A DNA stretch of 64,000 nt, taken from positions 24,713 to 88,712 of IMG/VR virus record IMGVR_UViG_3300019762_000007. One strand, written 5' to 3'. The notes beneath the pieces are model-generated. The model was given only the letters and a program-made list of their open reading frames with translations. It was not told the DNA's origin and made no database searches. Both the position numbers and the translations under genes were made by a program. The stretch comes from a virus. Shown here one piece after another: positions 10,085 through 17,132 of the stretch (position 1 is the first letter of the stretch; every line of letters starts with the position of its first letter).

Positions 10085-10118
10085 TGTAATAAGATTAGGG
10101 AAGTATTTACTCCCCTAA
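10085..10118 (-). terminator. Hairpin between packaging-operon genes
   Basis: On the minus strand TTAGGGGAGT/ACTTCCCTAA forms a 10-bp stem (one G-U) with a 4-base loop, followed by TCTTATTAC. It sits in the 47-base gap after the 282-residue gene. The T-run is poor, so it may be an attenuator or a processing site. Confidence 0.4.
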
Positions 10119-10126
10119 CAATTTAA

Positions 10127-10975
10127 CTATTTAACTACTTCTAAGTATATATCACACAGAGATCTTATAGGAGTTATAAACAACATATCTTTATCCCATT
10201 TACCAAGTTTAGAGTATGTAGGGTAATTTTTACCCACCTTAGTCTTTCTAATTTCTGTAACAACCTTAGCAGTAAAGTCAGAATCTGAAACAGATTTCCA
10301 ATCTACTTCGCTGAACTTAATAGACAGTTTATCCTTAACCTCTTTAACTTTAGCTTCAATTTGTTTATTAAGCTCTTCTATTAATAAATCTCTACAAGGC
10401 TTGCGCTCTTTAAGGTAGTCCAATTTAACTGTATCAGAGTAAGCACTCATAACAGCTCTCTGAGATTCTTTGAAAGCTAATACTGCATCCGAGTCATTCT
10501 CTATACCTTCTGGTTGTTCTGGTATCCCTAAAGAAGCGATAAAGGCTTTAGCATCTTTCTCATCGGGTTCGGCTTTGTCAGATACGTATGTAACATAATA
10601 GTAATAAGGAGATCTTTTACACTTATACAGTTCTTTTCTCCAGAACTCTCTTTCTTCAAACAAAGCATTAAAAGCATCAATGGAAATAGTTTTTCCAGCT
10701 ACATCTACAATCTTAGGTATAAGTTCTACATCCTCACTATTATTACCAACCTTAATCACTTTTGGTTTCATGCCACTCTCACCATTATACAAGATAAACC
10801 CTGTATCTGCTATCTTCATCAATTGATCAAATGCTAAACCATCTGGGATAGATGTAACATCGTAGATAACTTTAAATTGGTTTCTATACTCACTAATCTT
10901 TGCAGGACTAGCATTCTCTAATACCTCTTGTTCTAACTCTAAGGCTTTAACTTCTTTTACTGATAATTTTTCCAT
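10127..10975 (-). CDS. Hypothetical protein, packaging operon
   Basis: A 282-residue protein rich in Lys and Glu with helical ends and a middle part (about 95-150) containing FWRKELYKCKRSPYYYYVTY. No membrane segment or nucleotide-binding motif. Its start shares a base with the stop of the upstream gene, so it is translationally coupled. It lies three genes before TerL, so a DNA-packaging or head-completion role is possible but not shown. Confidence 0.55.
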   Translation of the reverse strand: MEKLSVKEVKALELEQEVLENASPAKISEYRNQFKVIYDVTSIPDGLAFDQLMKIADTGFILYNGESGMKPKVIKVGNNSEDVELIPKIVDVAGKTISIDAFNALFEEREFWRKELYKCKRSPYYYYVTYVSDKAEPDEKDAKAFIASLGIPEQPEGIENDSDAVLAFKESQRAVMSAYSDTVKLDYLKERKPCRDLLIEELNKQIEAKVKEVKDKLSIKFSEVDWKSVSDSDFTAKVVTEIRKTKVGKNYPTYSKLGKWDKDMLFITPIRSLCDIYLEVVK

Positions 10976-11220
10976 TACTTTAAATTTTTTATTAACTCCA
11001 ATTGATCTTTACTAAGATCTATAATTTTGCTAAGATGTTCTGCCCTAGCTTTACTAACTTTAAATATTCCTAAATGCTTTAACCTAACTGCTTCAAACTT
11101 TTCACTACTCATAGCTCTAGCAACTAATTCTAACTGTGCTCTAAGACATGCCCTACTGACATACCTATAAGTACAATGCTCTTCTGCTACTTCTGCATGT
11201 ATCTCATCAATTGCGGTCAT
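10975..11220 (-). CDS. Hypothetical small helical protein, 81 aa
   Basis: An 81-residue helical protein with a basic segment RLKHLGIFKVSKAR (about 45-58). It overlaps the upstream gene by 14 bases and abuts the downstream gene. I do not recognise the family. The short basic segment next to a conserved-looking LG-F motif could bind nucleic acid, which would suit a packaging cofactor. Confidence 0.5.
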   Translation of the reverse strand: MTAIDEIHAEVAEEHCTYRYVSRACLRAQLELVARAMSSEKFEAVRLKHLGIFKVSKARAEHLSKIIDLSKDQLELIKNLK

Positions 11221-11563
11221 ATGTTAGACTTATAGATGTTGGTATAACACTCATATCTATATCACTAAACTTTGTTAAGAACTTCTTATCCTTTAGGGAC
11301 TTAATTAAGTATCCAAGATACTGTTTTGAACCAATACCTAAAGTAGTACCATATTGTGCTCTACTTTCAGTAGACAGCAGGAATGATGGAATAAACTTAA
11401 CAGCTAGTCCATCTTCTGCTAATTGTAGTCTTTTCTCTAATAATAAGGTAGCTAATTCTATCTCATTATCAGATAACTTCCATAAGAAGTTAGACATCTG
11501 GATAATTTTAATGAGAGCATTATTTGCTCTAGCACTCTCTAATGTAATTAATACTGTACTCAT
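11207..11563 (-). CDS. First gene of the packaging operon; winged-helix-like
   Basis: A 118-residue protein that opens the leftward operon, 20 bases downstream of the promoter at 11584-11614. The pattern ELATLLLEKR...YGTTLGIGSKQYLGYLIKSLKDKKFL (residues about 36-96) looks like a helical DNA-binding domain of winged-helix type: two helices, a likely recognition helix, then KKFL at the wing. It could be TerS or a regulator of the late operon. Fold assignment is by eye. Confidence 0.5.
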   Translation of the reverse strand: MSTVLITLESARANNALIKIIQMSNFLWKLSDNEIELATLLLEKRLQLAEDGLAVKFIPSFLLSTESRAQYGTTLGIGSKQYLGYLIKSLKDKKFLTKFSDIDMSVIPTSISLTYDRN

Positions 11564-11583
11564 ATAACTAATTTTAATTTGAA

Positions 11584-11614
11584 CAAATATAGTACATTAC
11601 TGTGTAAGTACAAA
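11584..11614 (-). promoter_or_regulatory. Bacteroidetes-type promoter of the packaging/head operon
   Basis: On the minus strand TTTG (11614-11611), a 19-base spacer, then TATATTTG (11591-11584), matching the Bacteroides primary-sigma consensus TTTG - about 19 - TAnnTTTG. The first operon gene starts 20 bases further on. This is the best host-type promoter in the window and implies that the host RNA polymerase can transcribe the head operon. Confidence 0.75.
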
Positions 11615-11694
11615 ACATTATTGGGTAAATAGTTTCTATAGATGTTGGCATTTCAAAATTTTTTTCTGTGGTAGAAATATACACTCTCTATCCA

Positions 11695-11736
11695 TTACCT
11701 CCCCCACCTCGTCTCTTCGTTCCGACTGGGGGGTAA
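11695..11736. promoter_or_regulatory. GC-rich imperfect palindrome in the divergent control region
   Basis: The 230-base gap between the divergent operons holds an unusually GC-rich inverted repeat: TTACC and GGTAA outside, CCCC and GGGG next, then TCG and CGA around an 11-base loop. It lies between the leftward promoter and the first rightward gene. It could be an operator, a replication-start element or a divergent terminator. The bases around it are AT-rich. Confidence 0.5.
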
Positions 11737-11755
11737 CCAATACAACCAATTTCTA
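11737..11755 (+). promoter_or_regulatory. Copy 1 of shared upstream motif
   Basis: CCAATACAACCAATTTCTA, 39-57 bases before the first plus-strand gene. A 17-of-19 match occurs before the second gene (12276-12294), and a variant with a one-base longer spacer before the RNA polymerase gene (about 26612-26630). No host -7 box is seen here, so it may be a promoter for another polymerase. Confidence 0.45.
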
Positions 11756-11793
11756 CTACGTCAATTTTATTTTAACTATAAAAACTAGAAATT

Positions 11794-12234
11794 ATGAGTA
11801 CATTAACAGCAGAACAGCAAGCAGTAGTAGCACAGATGTTGAGTAAGTTTAACTTAGCTGACGCTAATATTAAACAATCAAATCTTGAAATATCAGGCGA
11901 GATGCCTAATATCAAGGTATCTGATGTTGTAACATTCTTACAAGCATCTGGATTTCCTGATACATACTTTGGTCATTCATCTACAGGCAATGCATTTGTA
12001 TTAGCTTGGTCTAAAGCTGAAGGCAAGAGATTCTTTGTTAACTTCTTTACTACTGATTACAAGAAGATTGATGATAGCATAATGGCTGATATCTCTGAAG
12101 ATACTAATATCACATTCCGTGAAGCTAGATATCGTCAAGATTATACTTATGTTCATCCTACTACTAAAGTAGAGACATTGTATGCTAAAGGCAGTACAAT
12201 CTACTCACTTGTATTAGAAGAGATTGAAGAATAA
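11794..12234 (+). CDS. First rightward (early) gene, hypothetical
   Basis: A 146-residue soluble protein of unknown family that opens the long rightward block. It has its own terminator directly behind it, so it is a one-gene unit, and its codon use (more C- and G-ending codons) suggests strong expression. The sequence looks alpha/beta, with an aromatic middle (FVLAWSKAEGKRFFVNFFTTDY). First-expressed phage genes often encode host-takeover factors. That idea comes from position alone. Confidence 0.6.
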   Translation: MSTLTAEQQAVVAQMLSKFNLADANIKQSNLEISGEMPNIKVSDVVTFLQASGFPDTYFGHSSTGNAFVLAWSKAEGKRFFVNFFTTDYKKIDDSIMADISEDTNITFREARYRQDYTYVHPTTKVETLYAKGSTIYSLVLEEIEE

Positions 12235-12237
12235 TAG

Positions 12238-12265
12238 AAAGAGAGCGTAAGCTCTCTTTTATTTT
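12238..12265 (+). terminator. Rho-independent terminator
   Basis: AAAGAGAGC-GTAA-GCTCTCTTT, a perfect 9-bp stem with a tetraloop, followed by TATTTT. It begins three bases after the stop codon of the first early gene. Confidence 0.85.
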
Positions 12266-12275
12266 CACTTATAAT

Positions 12276-12294
12276 CCAGTACAAACAATTTCTA
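12276..12294 (+). promoter_or_regulatory. Copy 2 of shared upstream motif
   Basis: CCAGTACAAACAATTTCTA, differing from the copy at 11737 in two positions. It lies after the terminator and 62 bases before the next gene, where a new promoter would be needed. Confidence 0.45.
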
Positions 12295-12356
12295 TTGTTT
12301 AATAGTTTTTATCAAGCAATCAATAACGAAACAATCAATAATCAAATAACGCAACC

Positions 12357-12725
12357 ATGAGTAATAGTCTAATATTCAGAGTAAATTTAGCTACATTCCT
12401 AGTAATGCTAGCAATTGGAGTAACAATTGGATTAACCCAAAAGGATAGTAAGGTAATTACACCTAAGGTACACAATGTAATACAGGCTAATCAGAACATA
12501 TTAGTATCTAGTCTAGCATCTAATAACGAGATATTATCTGTATTAGATTCTAAATTAGAATCAGCATTAGAAAACTTGGATAAAGCTACTAGATACACTC
12601 ATGATTCAGGAGCTATTAAGAATCCCCAGAAGTACGAAGAGTGTAAGTTAATAGTTGAAGAGCTACAGAATACAATAGATACTTATGAAAGGATTAATAA
12701 GATACTTAGGAGTTCTTTGAAGTAA
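12357..12725 (+). CDS. Membrane-anchored small protein
   Basis: A 122-residue protein with one N-terminal hydrophobic segment (residues about 5-27, IFRVNLATFLVMLAIGVTIG), followed by a charged helical domain. This predicts a bitopic inner-membrane protein with its body outside or inside the cell. No lipobox. Family unknown. It is flanked by a terminator on each side, so it forms its own transcription unit. An envelope-directed role such as superinfection exclusion is possible but unsupported. Confidence 0.6.
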   Translation: MSNSLIFRVNLATFLVMLAIGVTIGLTQKDSKVITPKVHNVIQANQNILVSSLASNNEILSVLDSKLESALENLDKATRYTHDSGAIKNPQKYEECKLIVEELQNTIDTYERINKILRSSLK

Positions 12726-12754
12726 GCCAGAAGTAGAAGAGGATAGAAAGAATA

Positions 12755-12786
12755 AGCCCAGATCTCCTTTGGACAGAGTCTGGGCT
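12755..12786 (+). terminator. Hairpin terminator
   Basis: AGCCCAGA/TCTGGGCT, a perfect 8-bp GC-rich stem with a 16-base loop, 29 bases after the stop of the membrane-protein gene. It is followed by AT-rich heptamer repeats rather than a clean T-run. Confidence 0.6.
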
Positions 12787-12818
12787 AATTGCTAATTGCT
12801 AATTGCTAATTGCTAATT
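12787..12818 (+). repeat. Short tandem repeat (AATTGCT)x4
   Basis: Four perfect head-to-tail copies of the heptamer AATTGCT followed by AATT, directly after the terminator hairpin. Probably a slippage-prone microsatellite in non-coding DNA. Confidence 0.9.
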
Positions 12819-12904
12819 AACATACTATTTATATCTTATTCTTTATGTATTACCTCTCTTCTACTTTCGGGGCTTAGTAGTTGTTGTTTCTTTTTGAACA
12901 AAAC

Positions 12905-12952
12905 ATACCGCAGCTCTCCTCGCTTGACTGTCGCAAGCTCGGTATTTTTATT
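12905..12952 (+). terminator. Large hairpin with T-tail
   Basis: Outer stem ATACCG/CGGTAT and inner stem GCTTG/CAAGC, followed by TTTTATTT. It lies in the gap before the next gene. It is a second possible stop for readthrough from upstream. Confidence 0.6.
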
Positions 12953-13004
12953 TACATAAACAAGCATTTTACTAACTATTTTATAACTAAATAACGAAAT
13001 AATC

Positions 13005-13385
13005 ATGAAAAAGATTAAGAATTATATAAATAAAAGATTCTTTGCCAGAAGTACAGTAGAGAAAGAACTCATTACTCTGAAGTCTAGGTATGAAACATTA
13101 CTTAGTATTGCTGAAGATGGTGATTGGGAGAGTGCAAAGATATACAGCAAATACTATAATATCTCTTTTGGTATTTGTAAATACTTACATATTAAATTAG
13201 GTATAAGATTTAATCGTGAGGAAAGTATATATCTATTCGGCACTTGTTTGTTTCTAGGAGAAAACTCCATAGGAACCTTTTTATGCTATGGTTCTGCTTC
13301 AGGAATACAAATAAGGATAGATTGGTTAAATAATATTACAGAAGAACAATTAAACATATTAGTTAAACTTTATAAAGAATCTTAG
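13005..13385 (+). CDS. Hypothetical protein
   Basis: A 126-residue protein with a basic N-terminus (MKKIKNYINKRFFARS) followed by a helical and beta-containing domain with five Tyr-rich stretches. No recognised domain. It is followed after two bases by a 35-residue open frame, so this may be the first gene of a short cluster ending in the hairpin at 13650. Confidence 0.5.
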   Translation: MKKIKNYINKRFFARSTVEKELITLKSRYETLLSIAEDGDWESAKIYSKYYNISFGICKYLHIKLGIRFNREESIYLFGTCLFLGENSIGTFLCYGSASGIQIRIDWLNNITEEQLNILVKLYKES

Positions 13386-13387
13386 TT

Positions 13388-13495
13388 ATGAATACTTTAC
13401 CAATAGTAGTAGAACAAGGAAGAAAAGTAATAGCATGTGATGATATTCATCAATTTGCTGAGTTAATTAACTTTTACTTTGATAATAAACAATAA
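13388..13495 (+). CDS. Micro-protein, 35 aa
   Basis: An open frame of 35 residues (MNTLPIVVEQGRKVIACDD at the start) beginning two bases after the previous stop and ending 13 bases before the next start. The tight packing suggests that it is translated. Function unknown. Confidence 0.4.
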   Translation: MNTLPIVVEQGRKVIACDDIHQFAELINFYFDNKQ

Positions 13496-13508
13496 AACAT
13501 TTTGAGTT

Positions 13509-13625
13509 ATGGTAACTTTAGAAACAATATCAAGAGTAACATTGACTGCTGCTGTAATAGTAGGGTCAGTAATAGTAGTATATTCAATAGGTAAGTCAAT
13601 TTATGACTATTTCAAGAAGAAATAA
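13509..13625 (+). CDS. Single-span membrane micro-protein, 38 aa
   Basis: 38 residues with one hydrophobic segment (about residues 11-26, LTAAVIVGSVIVVYSIG) and a basic C-terminus (YFKKK), the shape of a small bitopic inner-membrane protein with the tail inside. Many phage holin-like or regulatory micro-proteins look like this; nothing more specific can be said. Confidence 0.45.
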   Translation: MVTLETISRVTLTAAVIVGSVIVVYSIGKSIYDYFKKK

Positions 13626-13649
13626 GTCTCTTAGAATCGCATAGATGAA

Positions 13650-13677
13650 AATAGACTGTATATCTGTACAGTCTATT
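13650..13677 (+). terminator. Strong 11-bp hairpin
   Basis: AATAGACTGTA/TACAGTCTATT with a 6-base loop, 24 bases after the micro-protein gene. A T-tail is lacking, so termination may be weak or the hairpin may protect the 3' end. Confidence 0.5.
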
Positions 13678-13713
13678 CAATTCTCAGTTAGTTAATAATT
13701 AACCAAAAATATC

Positions 13714-13974
13714 ATGAAAAGAGTAAAACTAGTTAATTGCCTGTATGCTAAAGAAAGCAATACAAGTAAAATAGTAGATTTATATGAGACTCCAGAAGAG
13801 TTATTATCTGCATTACCTAATGCTTTTAACACTATTTTTCTTAAGATAGCTCTTAAAGATCCTAGATGTATAGGATTTGTAGTTATTAATGAAGAAGGAG
13901 ATTGGATACAGGTACTTAAAGATGAAATAATAGAGATTACTGAGGAAAATAACAGTGAGAATGCTTTATTATAA
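13714..13974 (+). CDS. Hypothetical acidic protein
   Basis: An 86-residue protein with no recognised domain. It has a short basic start, a central helical part and an acidic C-terminus (EIIEITEENNSENALL). It stands alone between two hairpins (13650 and 14001). Confidence 0.5.
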   Translation: MKRVKLVNCLYAKESNTSKIVDLYETPEELLSALPNAFNTIFLKIALKDPRCIGFVVINEEGDWIQVLKDEIIEITEENNSENALL

Positions 13975-14000
13975 AGTTTAATTTTAAGTTATAAGTGTTT

Positions 14001-14057
14001 GATAGATAGAGTATTACAGAGGGTATAAACCAATATACCCATTTTACTCTATCTATC
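14001..14057 (+). ncRNA. Long two-tier hairpin RNA
   Basis: An outer perfect 13-bp stem GATAGATAGAGTA/TACTCTATCTATC and an inner perfect 7-bp stem GGGTATA/TATACCC around a 6-base loop, separated by a 7x4 internal loop. Much more stable than its AT-rich surroundings and not followed by a T-run. It may be a processing signal, a mRNA 3' end or a small RNA. Confidence 0.5.
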
Positions 14058-14164
14058 ATTAGTCTTACTATAGATTACTATAGCTTAAACTAGAACAATA
14101 GACTATTATCCTATCACGCTAAATTGCAATTCTAAACAAACTATTAATACTAATTATTAATAAA

Positions 14165-14452
14165 ATGATAATAGATATAACGACTATACTACCTTTTGGT
14201 AAATATAAAGGAGAATCAATAGAAACTTTATTCAATAGAATATCTAAAAGAGAAGCTAATAGTTTAATTAATTATTTTAATTGGGTAGAAAAGAAAACTC
14301 AGCATTCATTAACTATAAAAGCAAACTTATACTTAGAAGGCATAGTAGATTACTTTGCATTACGCATTAGTAGTTATAGTTCTAAACCTAAAAGTGATTT
14401 ATATCTATCTGATAGAATAGATGGTAACAATCCTTGTGCATTTATACATTAA
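14165..14452 (+). CDS. ExoX C-terminal-like small protein
   Basis: A 95-residue protein. Residues 9-17 (LPFGKYKGE) followed by a helix and NYFNW match the FGKYKG...Y-x-W pattern of the small domain found at the C-terminus of exonuclease X and in stand-alone phage and bacterial proteins, thought to bind nucleic acid. No catalytic exonuclease domain is present. The match is by motif only. Confidence 0.5.
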   Translation: MIIDITTILPFGKYKGESIETLFNRISKREANSLINYFNWVEKKTQHSLTIKANLYLEGIVDYFALRISSYSSKPKSDLYLSDRIDGNNPCAFIH

Positions 14453-14489
14453 ATTCTAAACAAATTACTAACGCTAAAAACTATAAGCT

Positions 14490-14915
14490 ATGTCAAAACA
14501 GAATAACATAATAGAACAATTAGAGTTGCCACCATTAGGATTAAAACCAAGAAGACTTCATGATGCTGGTAGAATAAAAGATATAGTAAGTGCTATCAAC
14601 AGATATCGCGAAGCTAAATTGGAAATACCTAAAGAGTGGACAGAAGAGTATAATGATTTAGTTAATACTCCGATGATAGTCACAATACAAGGTGAACTTA
14701 AAGCTGGTAATATAGTAATCAATACTATAGAGGGATTAAGAACTTGTAATATAGAAGAACTTGTTAAGCAACATATAGATGGTTTATTATATGATTTAAA
14801 CTTAACAGAGCCAGAAATATTAGCAAGTAAATCATTAAACTTGATTAATAACTATGCTATCTTTAATGTTATCAAGTTATTACATAAGAAATGTAACGAA
14901 GTGAAAAGAAAGTAA
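14490..14915 (+). CDS. Hypothetical protein
   Basis: A 141-residue helical protein of unknown family with a mid-protein hydrophobic beta stretch (TPMIVTIQGELKAGNIVINTI). Its 3' end runs into a short leader shared with the next three genes (AATACTAAAT-GTAATG), which suggests a common translation signal. Confidence 0.5.
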   Translation: MSKQNNIIEQLELPPLGLKPRRLHDAGRIKDIVSAINRYREAKLEIPKEWTEEYNDLVNTPMIVTIQGELKAGNIVINTIEGLRTCNIEELVKQHIDGLLYDLNLTEPEILASKSLNLINNYAIFNVIKLLHKKCNEVKRK

Positions 14916-14935
14916 CTAACTAATACTAAATTGTA

Positions 14936-15241
14936 ATGATACTACGCAATCAACAAGTCGGAAATAATAAGGATGTGACTGTAATATCTCTTGGCCAGGG
15001 TACAATAGGTATAAGTGCTATTTGGCAAGAAGGAGAAAGAGCTGGAATTACTTTTGTAACAGTACCAAAAGAAGATATAGGTACAGAACAAGATAATGAT
15101 GGCAGTATGGAAGTACTACTATCTTTTGAGAATATCGAAAGCTATAATGTATTTTATGAGTACTTACTTAAAGTTAGAGATAAAATCCCTGGATTTAATC
15201 AGGAAGATTTTATTTGTGGAGAATGTGGTATGGAACAGTAA
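14936..15241 (+). CDS. Hypothetical protein with C-terminal Cys pair
   Basis: A 101-residue alpha/beta protein whose end reads CGECGMEQ, a single C-x2-C pair that could bind metal in a dimer. The leader AATACTAAATTGTAATG at 14922 is nearly identical to those of the next two genes. Family unknown. Confidence 0.5.
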   Translation: MILRNQQVGNNKDVTVISLGQGTIGISAIWQEGERAGITFVTVPKEDIGTEQDNDGSMEVLLSFENIESYNVFYEYLLKVRDKIPGFNQEDFICGECGMEQ

Positions 15242-15258
15242 ATTAATACTAAATCGTA

Positions 15259-15387
15259 ATGGAAGATTGTGAAATAGGGATCTGTGAAGAGGAAGAAGAA
15301 ACCATTTGTCCAGAATGTGGAAAGTTGATTATACTAACATGGAGCGGAATTAGATGTCCCAATTGTGGTTATTTTGACTGTTATTAA
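15259..15387 (+). CDS. Zinc-ribbon micro-protein, 42 aa
   Basis: 42 residues with CPEC (17-20) and CPNC (33-36) spaced by 12 residues, a classic four-Cys zinc ribbon, after an acidic start (CEEEEE). It lies between two genes sharing its leader motif and has no overlap with them. Such mini zinc ribbons usually bind nucleic acid or a polymerase subunit. Confidence 0.65.
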   Translation: MEDCEIGICEEEEETICPECGKLIILTWSGIRCPNCGYFDCY

Positions 15388-15404
15388 ACTAATACTACAT
15401 TGTA

Positions 15405-15716
15405 ATGGAAGATAGAATAAATTTCCTTATTGGCGATAAGAGATATTGGATACCTAATACAGATTATGAGGATGCTAATTCTGCTTTGGACGAGGCTTTT
15501 ATTATTGAAGATGCTTCTAAGATTAAAACCAATGCTGACTCTGATTCATTTTCAAAGGCTTATTGGGATAATATCCAAAAGGCTGAGGATAAAATTGTAA
15601 AAGCAGAGGAATCAATCAAAATAGCTAAAGAAGATGCTGACAAGAAGATTGAAGGCTTTAATAATCAAATTAAAGTACTTGAGAAAAGATTAAATACTAT
15701 TTTATCTTCTAAGTAA
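15405..15716 (+). CDS. Coiled-coil protein
   Basis: A 103-residue protein. From about residue 48 to the end it is a continuous heptad-patterned helix (KAEDKIVKAEESIKIAKEDA, IKVLEKRLN), so it probably oligomerises. Family unknown. A tRNA-like element follows 11 bases downstream. Confidence 0.55.
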   Translation: MEDRINFLIGDKRYWIPNTDYEDANSALDEAFIIEDASKIKTNADSDSFSKAYWDNIQKAEDKIVKAEESIKIAKEDADKKIEGFNNQIKVLEKRLNTILSSK

Positions 15717-15727
15717 TTTAAAACGTA

Positions 15728-15788
15728 GGCTATATACTCATTAGGGAGTTATCTAGATTAGGTGCTGGTTCGATTCCAGCTATAGTCT
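15728..15788 (+). ncRNA. Truncated tRNA-like element
   Basis: Acceptor GGCTATA/TATAGTC (7 bp with one G-U), T8-A9, then CTC...GAG, and a perfect T arm GCTGG-TTCGATT-CCAGC (15764-15780). Only 15 bases separate the D-like and T arms where 22-23 are needed, so there is no room for an anticodon arm, and the total is 61 bases. It is either a decayed tRNA gene or a tRNA-like processing signal. Confidence 0.55.
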
Positions 15789-15826
15789 CTAATTATAATA
15801 TAAACTAATAACTAATAACTAATATC

Positions 15827-16210
15827 ATGACTAAAGAACAAGAGAAACTAAAGAAAGCTTGGGTCAAAGCCCATTTAGAAACTGCTAAAGAATATGAAGA
15901 AAATACACATCGTTGTACTGTTGATTATTGTAAGTTATGTATTACAGTTCGATGTAATGATGGCTCATGTAACCTATGTTCTCAATCTATATTTAGTGGA
16001 ATGGTAGGGTGTAAGGATAGACACTTAGAAGCTAAGCCTAGCTTCTATGTAAAGAATACTATACCTTATATAGAGTATCATAAAGAGGTAGCTAAACTCA
16101 TCAAAGACAGTGATAGACCTTTTAATAAGGATAACACTTTTACTGCTACAATGGGGAAGAAGATAAAACTATTAGATAAAACTATTTATGAGAAGTATAA
16201 CCAGAAGTAG
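15827..16210 (+). CDS. Cysteine-rich protein, probable zinc binder
   Basis: A 127-residue protein. Residues about 29-63 hold eight Cys (C-x4-C-x2-C...C-x4-C-x2-C then GC), plus a nearby CKDRH, suggesting two small metal sites. The ends are charged and helical. No known family recognised. It lies between two tRNA-like elements in the early block. Confidence 0.5.
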   Translation: MTKEQEKLKKAWVKAHLETAKEYEENTHRCTVDYCKLCITVRCNDGSCNLCSQSIFSGMVGCKDRHLEAKPSFYVKNTIPYIEYHKEVAKLIKDSDRPFNKDNTFTATMGKKIKLLDKTIYEKYNQK

Positions 16211-16251
16211 ATATAGATAACTAATCTGTGAGCTAATTATACTAATATATA

Positions 16252-16290
16252 TACAATAAACTAACTTGGAATATAGCTTGGTTTATTGTA
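16252..16290 (+). terminator. 10-bp intergenic hairpin
   Basis: TACAATAAAC/GTTTATTGTA, a perfect 10-bp stem with a 19-base loop, in the 120-base gap before the next gene. No T-tail, so it may act as a processing or stability element. Confidence 0.4.
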
Positions 16291-16330
16291 CATGTATTAG
16301 AGTTTATTAATGGTTTAATATTTTAAAATA

Positions 16331-16720
16331 ATGTTAGAAAATAAAGCTAGAGATATTATAGTAAGTCATGCAAGAGCCACTCTTACTAAAATACCCGTAG
16401 AAAGCGGGGCATGTAGATATAATTTCCGATGTCACAATAATGCTGTAAATGACGCTCTAAATAATAATCAAGATTCTATAGCAATGTGTATTTATATTGA
16501 TGAAGGTTACCCTGTAATTCATTTCATAAATATAGATAATGACGGAATATATACTGATAATACATTAGGAAGATGGAGTGAGACTGTAGAATATTTCTTA
16601 GTAAAGAAAATACCTAAAGTGGATTTCTTTACTGTTAGTACAGTATTCTCCGCTTATAGAAAAGAATTAAAACGAAAAATACCATTCGTTATAAGAATAC
16701 TTAACTGGTACAAATTTTAA
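16331..16720 (+). CDS. Hypothetical protein
   Basis: A 129-residue alpha/beta protein of unknown family with a basic C-terminal helix (YRKELKRKIPFVIRILNWYKF). It starts 4 bases before the acyl-carrier-like gene, so the two are probably co-translated and may act together. Confidence 0.5.
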   Translation: MLENKARDIIVSHARATLTKIPVESGACRYNFRCHNNAVNDALNNNQDSIAMCIYIDEGYPVIHFINIDNDGIYTDNTLGRWSETVEYFLVKKIPKVDFFTVSTVFSAYRKELKRKIPFVIRILNWYKF

Positions 16721-16724
16721 TACT

Positions 16725-17018
16725 ATGAAAATAGAGGATAAAGTAAAAAAGCTAATAGCTGAAAAGTTAGACTTAGATTCTGAAGATGTTAAAGCTATCA
16801 CAGATAAAACAACTTTTGAGTTTTTAAAAGCAGATGAATTAGATATTATAGAAATAATAATGGATTGTGAAAAAGAGTTCAATATTATTTTTACTGTAAA
16901 AGAAGATACTAAAATTGCTGGTACGGAAAATGCTACAGTACGAGATTTAATAGAAATTATTAAATCTCATTTACAAAACACCAACAAAGTTAACAACGCT
17001 AGTGACTCTAAAGAGTAA
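16725..17018 (+). CDS. Acyl-carrier-protein-like protein lacking the Ser
   Basis: A 97-residue four-helix acyl-carrier-protein fold. It aligns over its length: VKKLIAEKLDLDSEDV (7-22), TTFEFLKADELDIIEIIMDCEKEFNI (28-54) and ATVRDLIEIIKSH (near 78-90). In acyl carrier proteins the helix II start is DSL, with phosphopantetheine on the Ser. Here the codons GAT GAA TTA give DEL, so the attachment site is Glu. It therefore cannot be made into a holo form. It may act as a decoy or binding partner of host ACP-dependent enzymes. Fold is confident from the pattern; function is inferred. Confidence 0.75.
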   Translation: MKIEDKVKKLIAEKLDLDSEDVKAITDKTTFEFLKADELDIIEIIMDCEKEFNIIFTVKEDTKIAGTENATVRDLIEIIKSHLQNTNKVNNASDSKE

Positions 17019-17058
17019 TTAACTTTAGATAGCCTGTAATTCTAGAATTGTTGGAATA

Positions 17059-17131
17059 GGTATATGTAATGCTCAGTTGGTTAGAGAGCTACTCAAGGGA
17101 GTGGTCGTAGGTTCAAGTCCTACCATATACC
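17059..17131 (+). tRNA. tRNA-like gene with a shortened anticodon arm
   Basis: Acceptor GGTATATG/CATATACC (8 bp), D arm GCTC...GAGC with GG in the loop (17071-17089), and T arm GTAGG-TTCAAGT-CCTAC (17107-17123). The anticodon region is ACTC-AAGG-GAGT or CTACT-CAAGGG-AGTGG, so no 7-base loop with U33 can be drawn, and four bases instead of two precede the D arm. Length is normal (73 bases). The identity cannot be read. Confidence 0.5.
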
Positions 17132-17132
17132 C

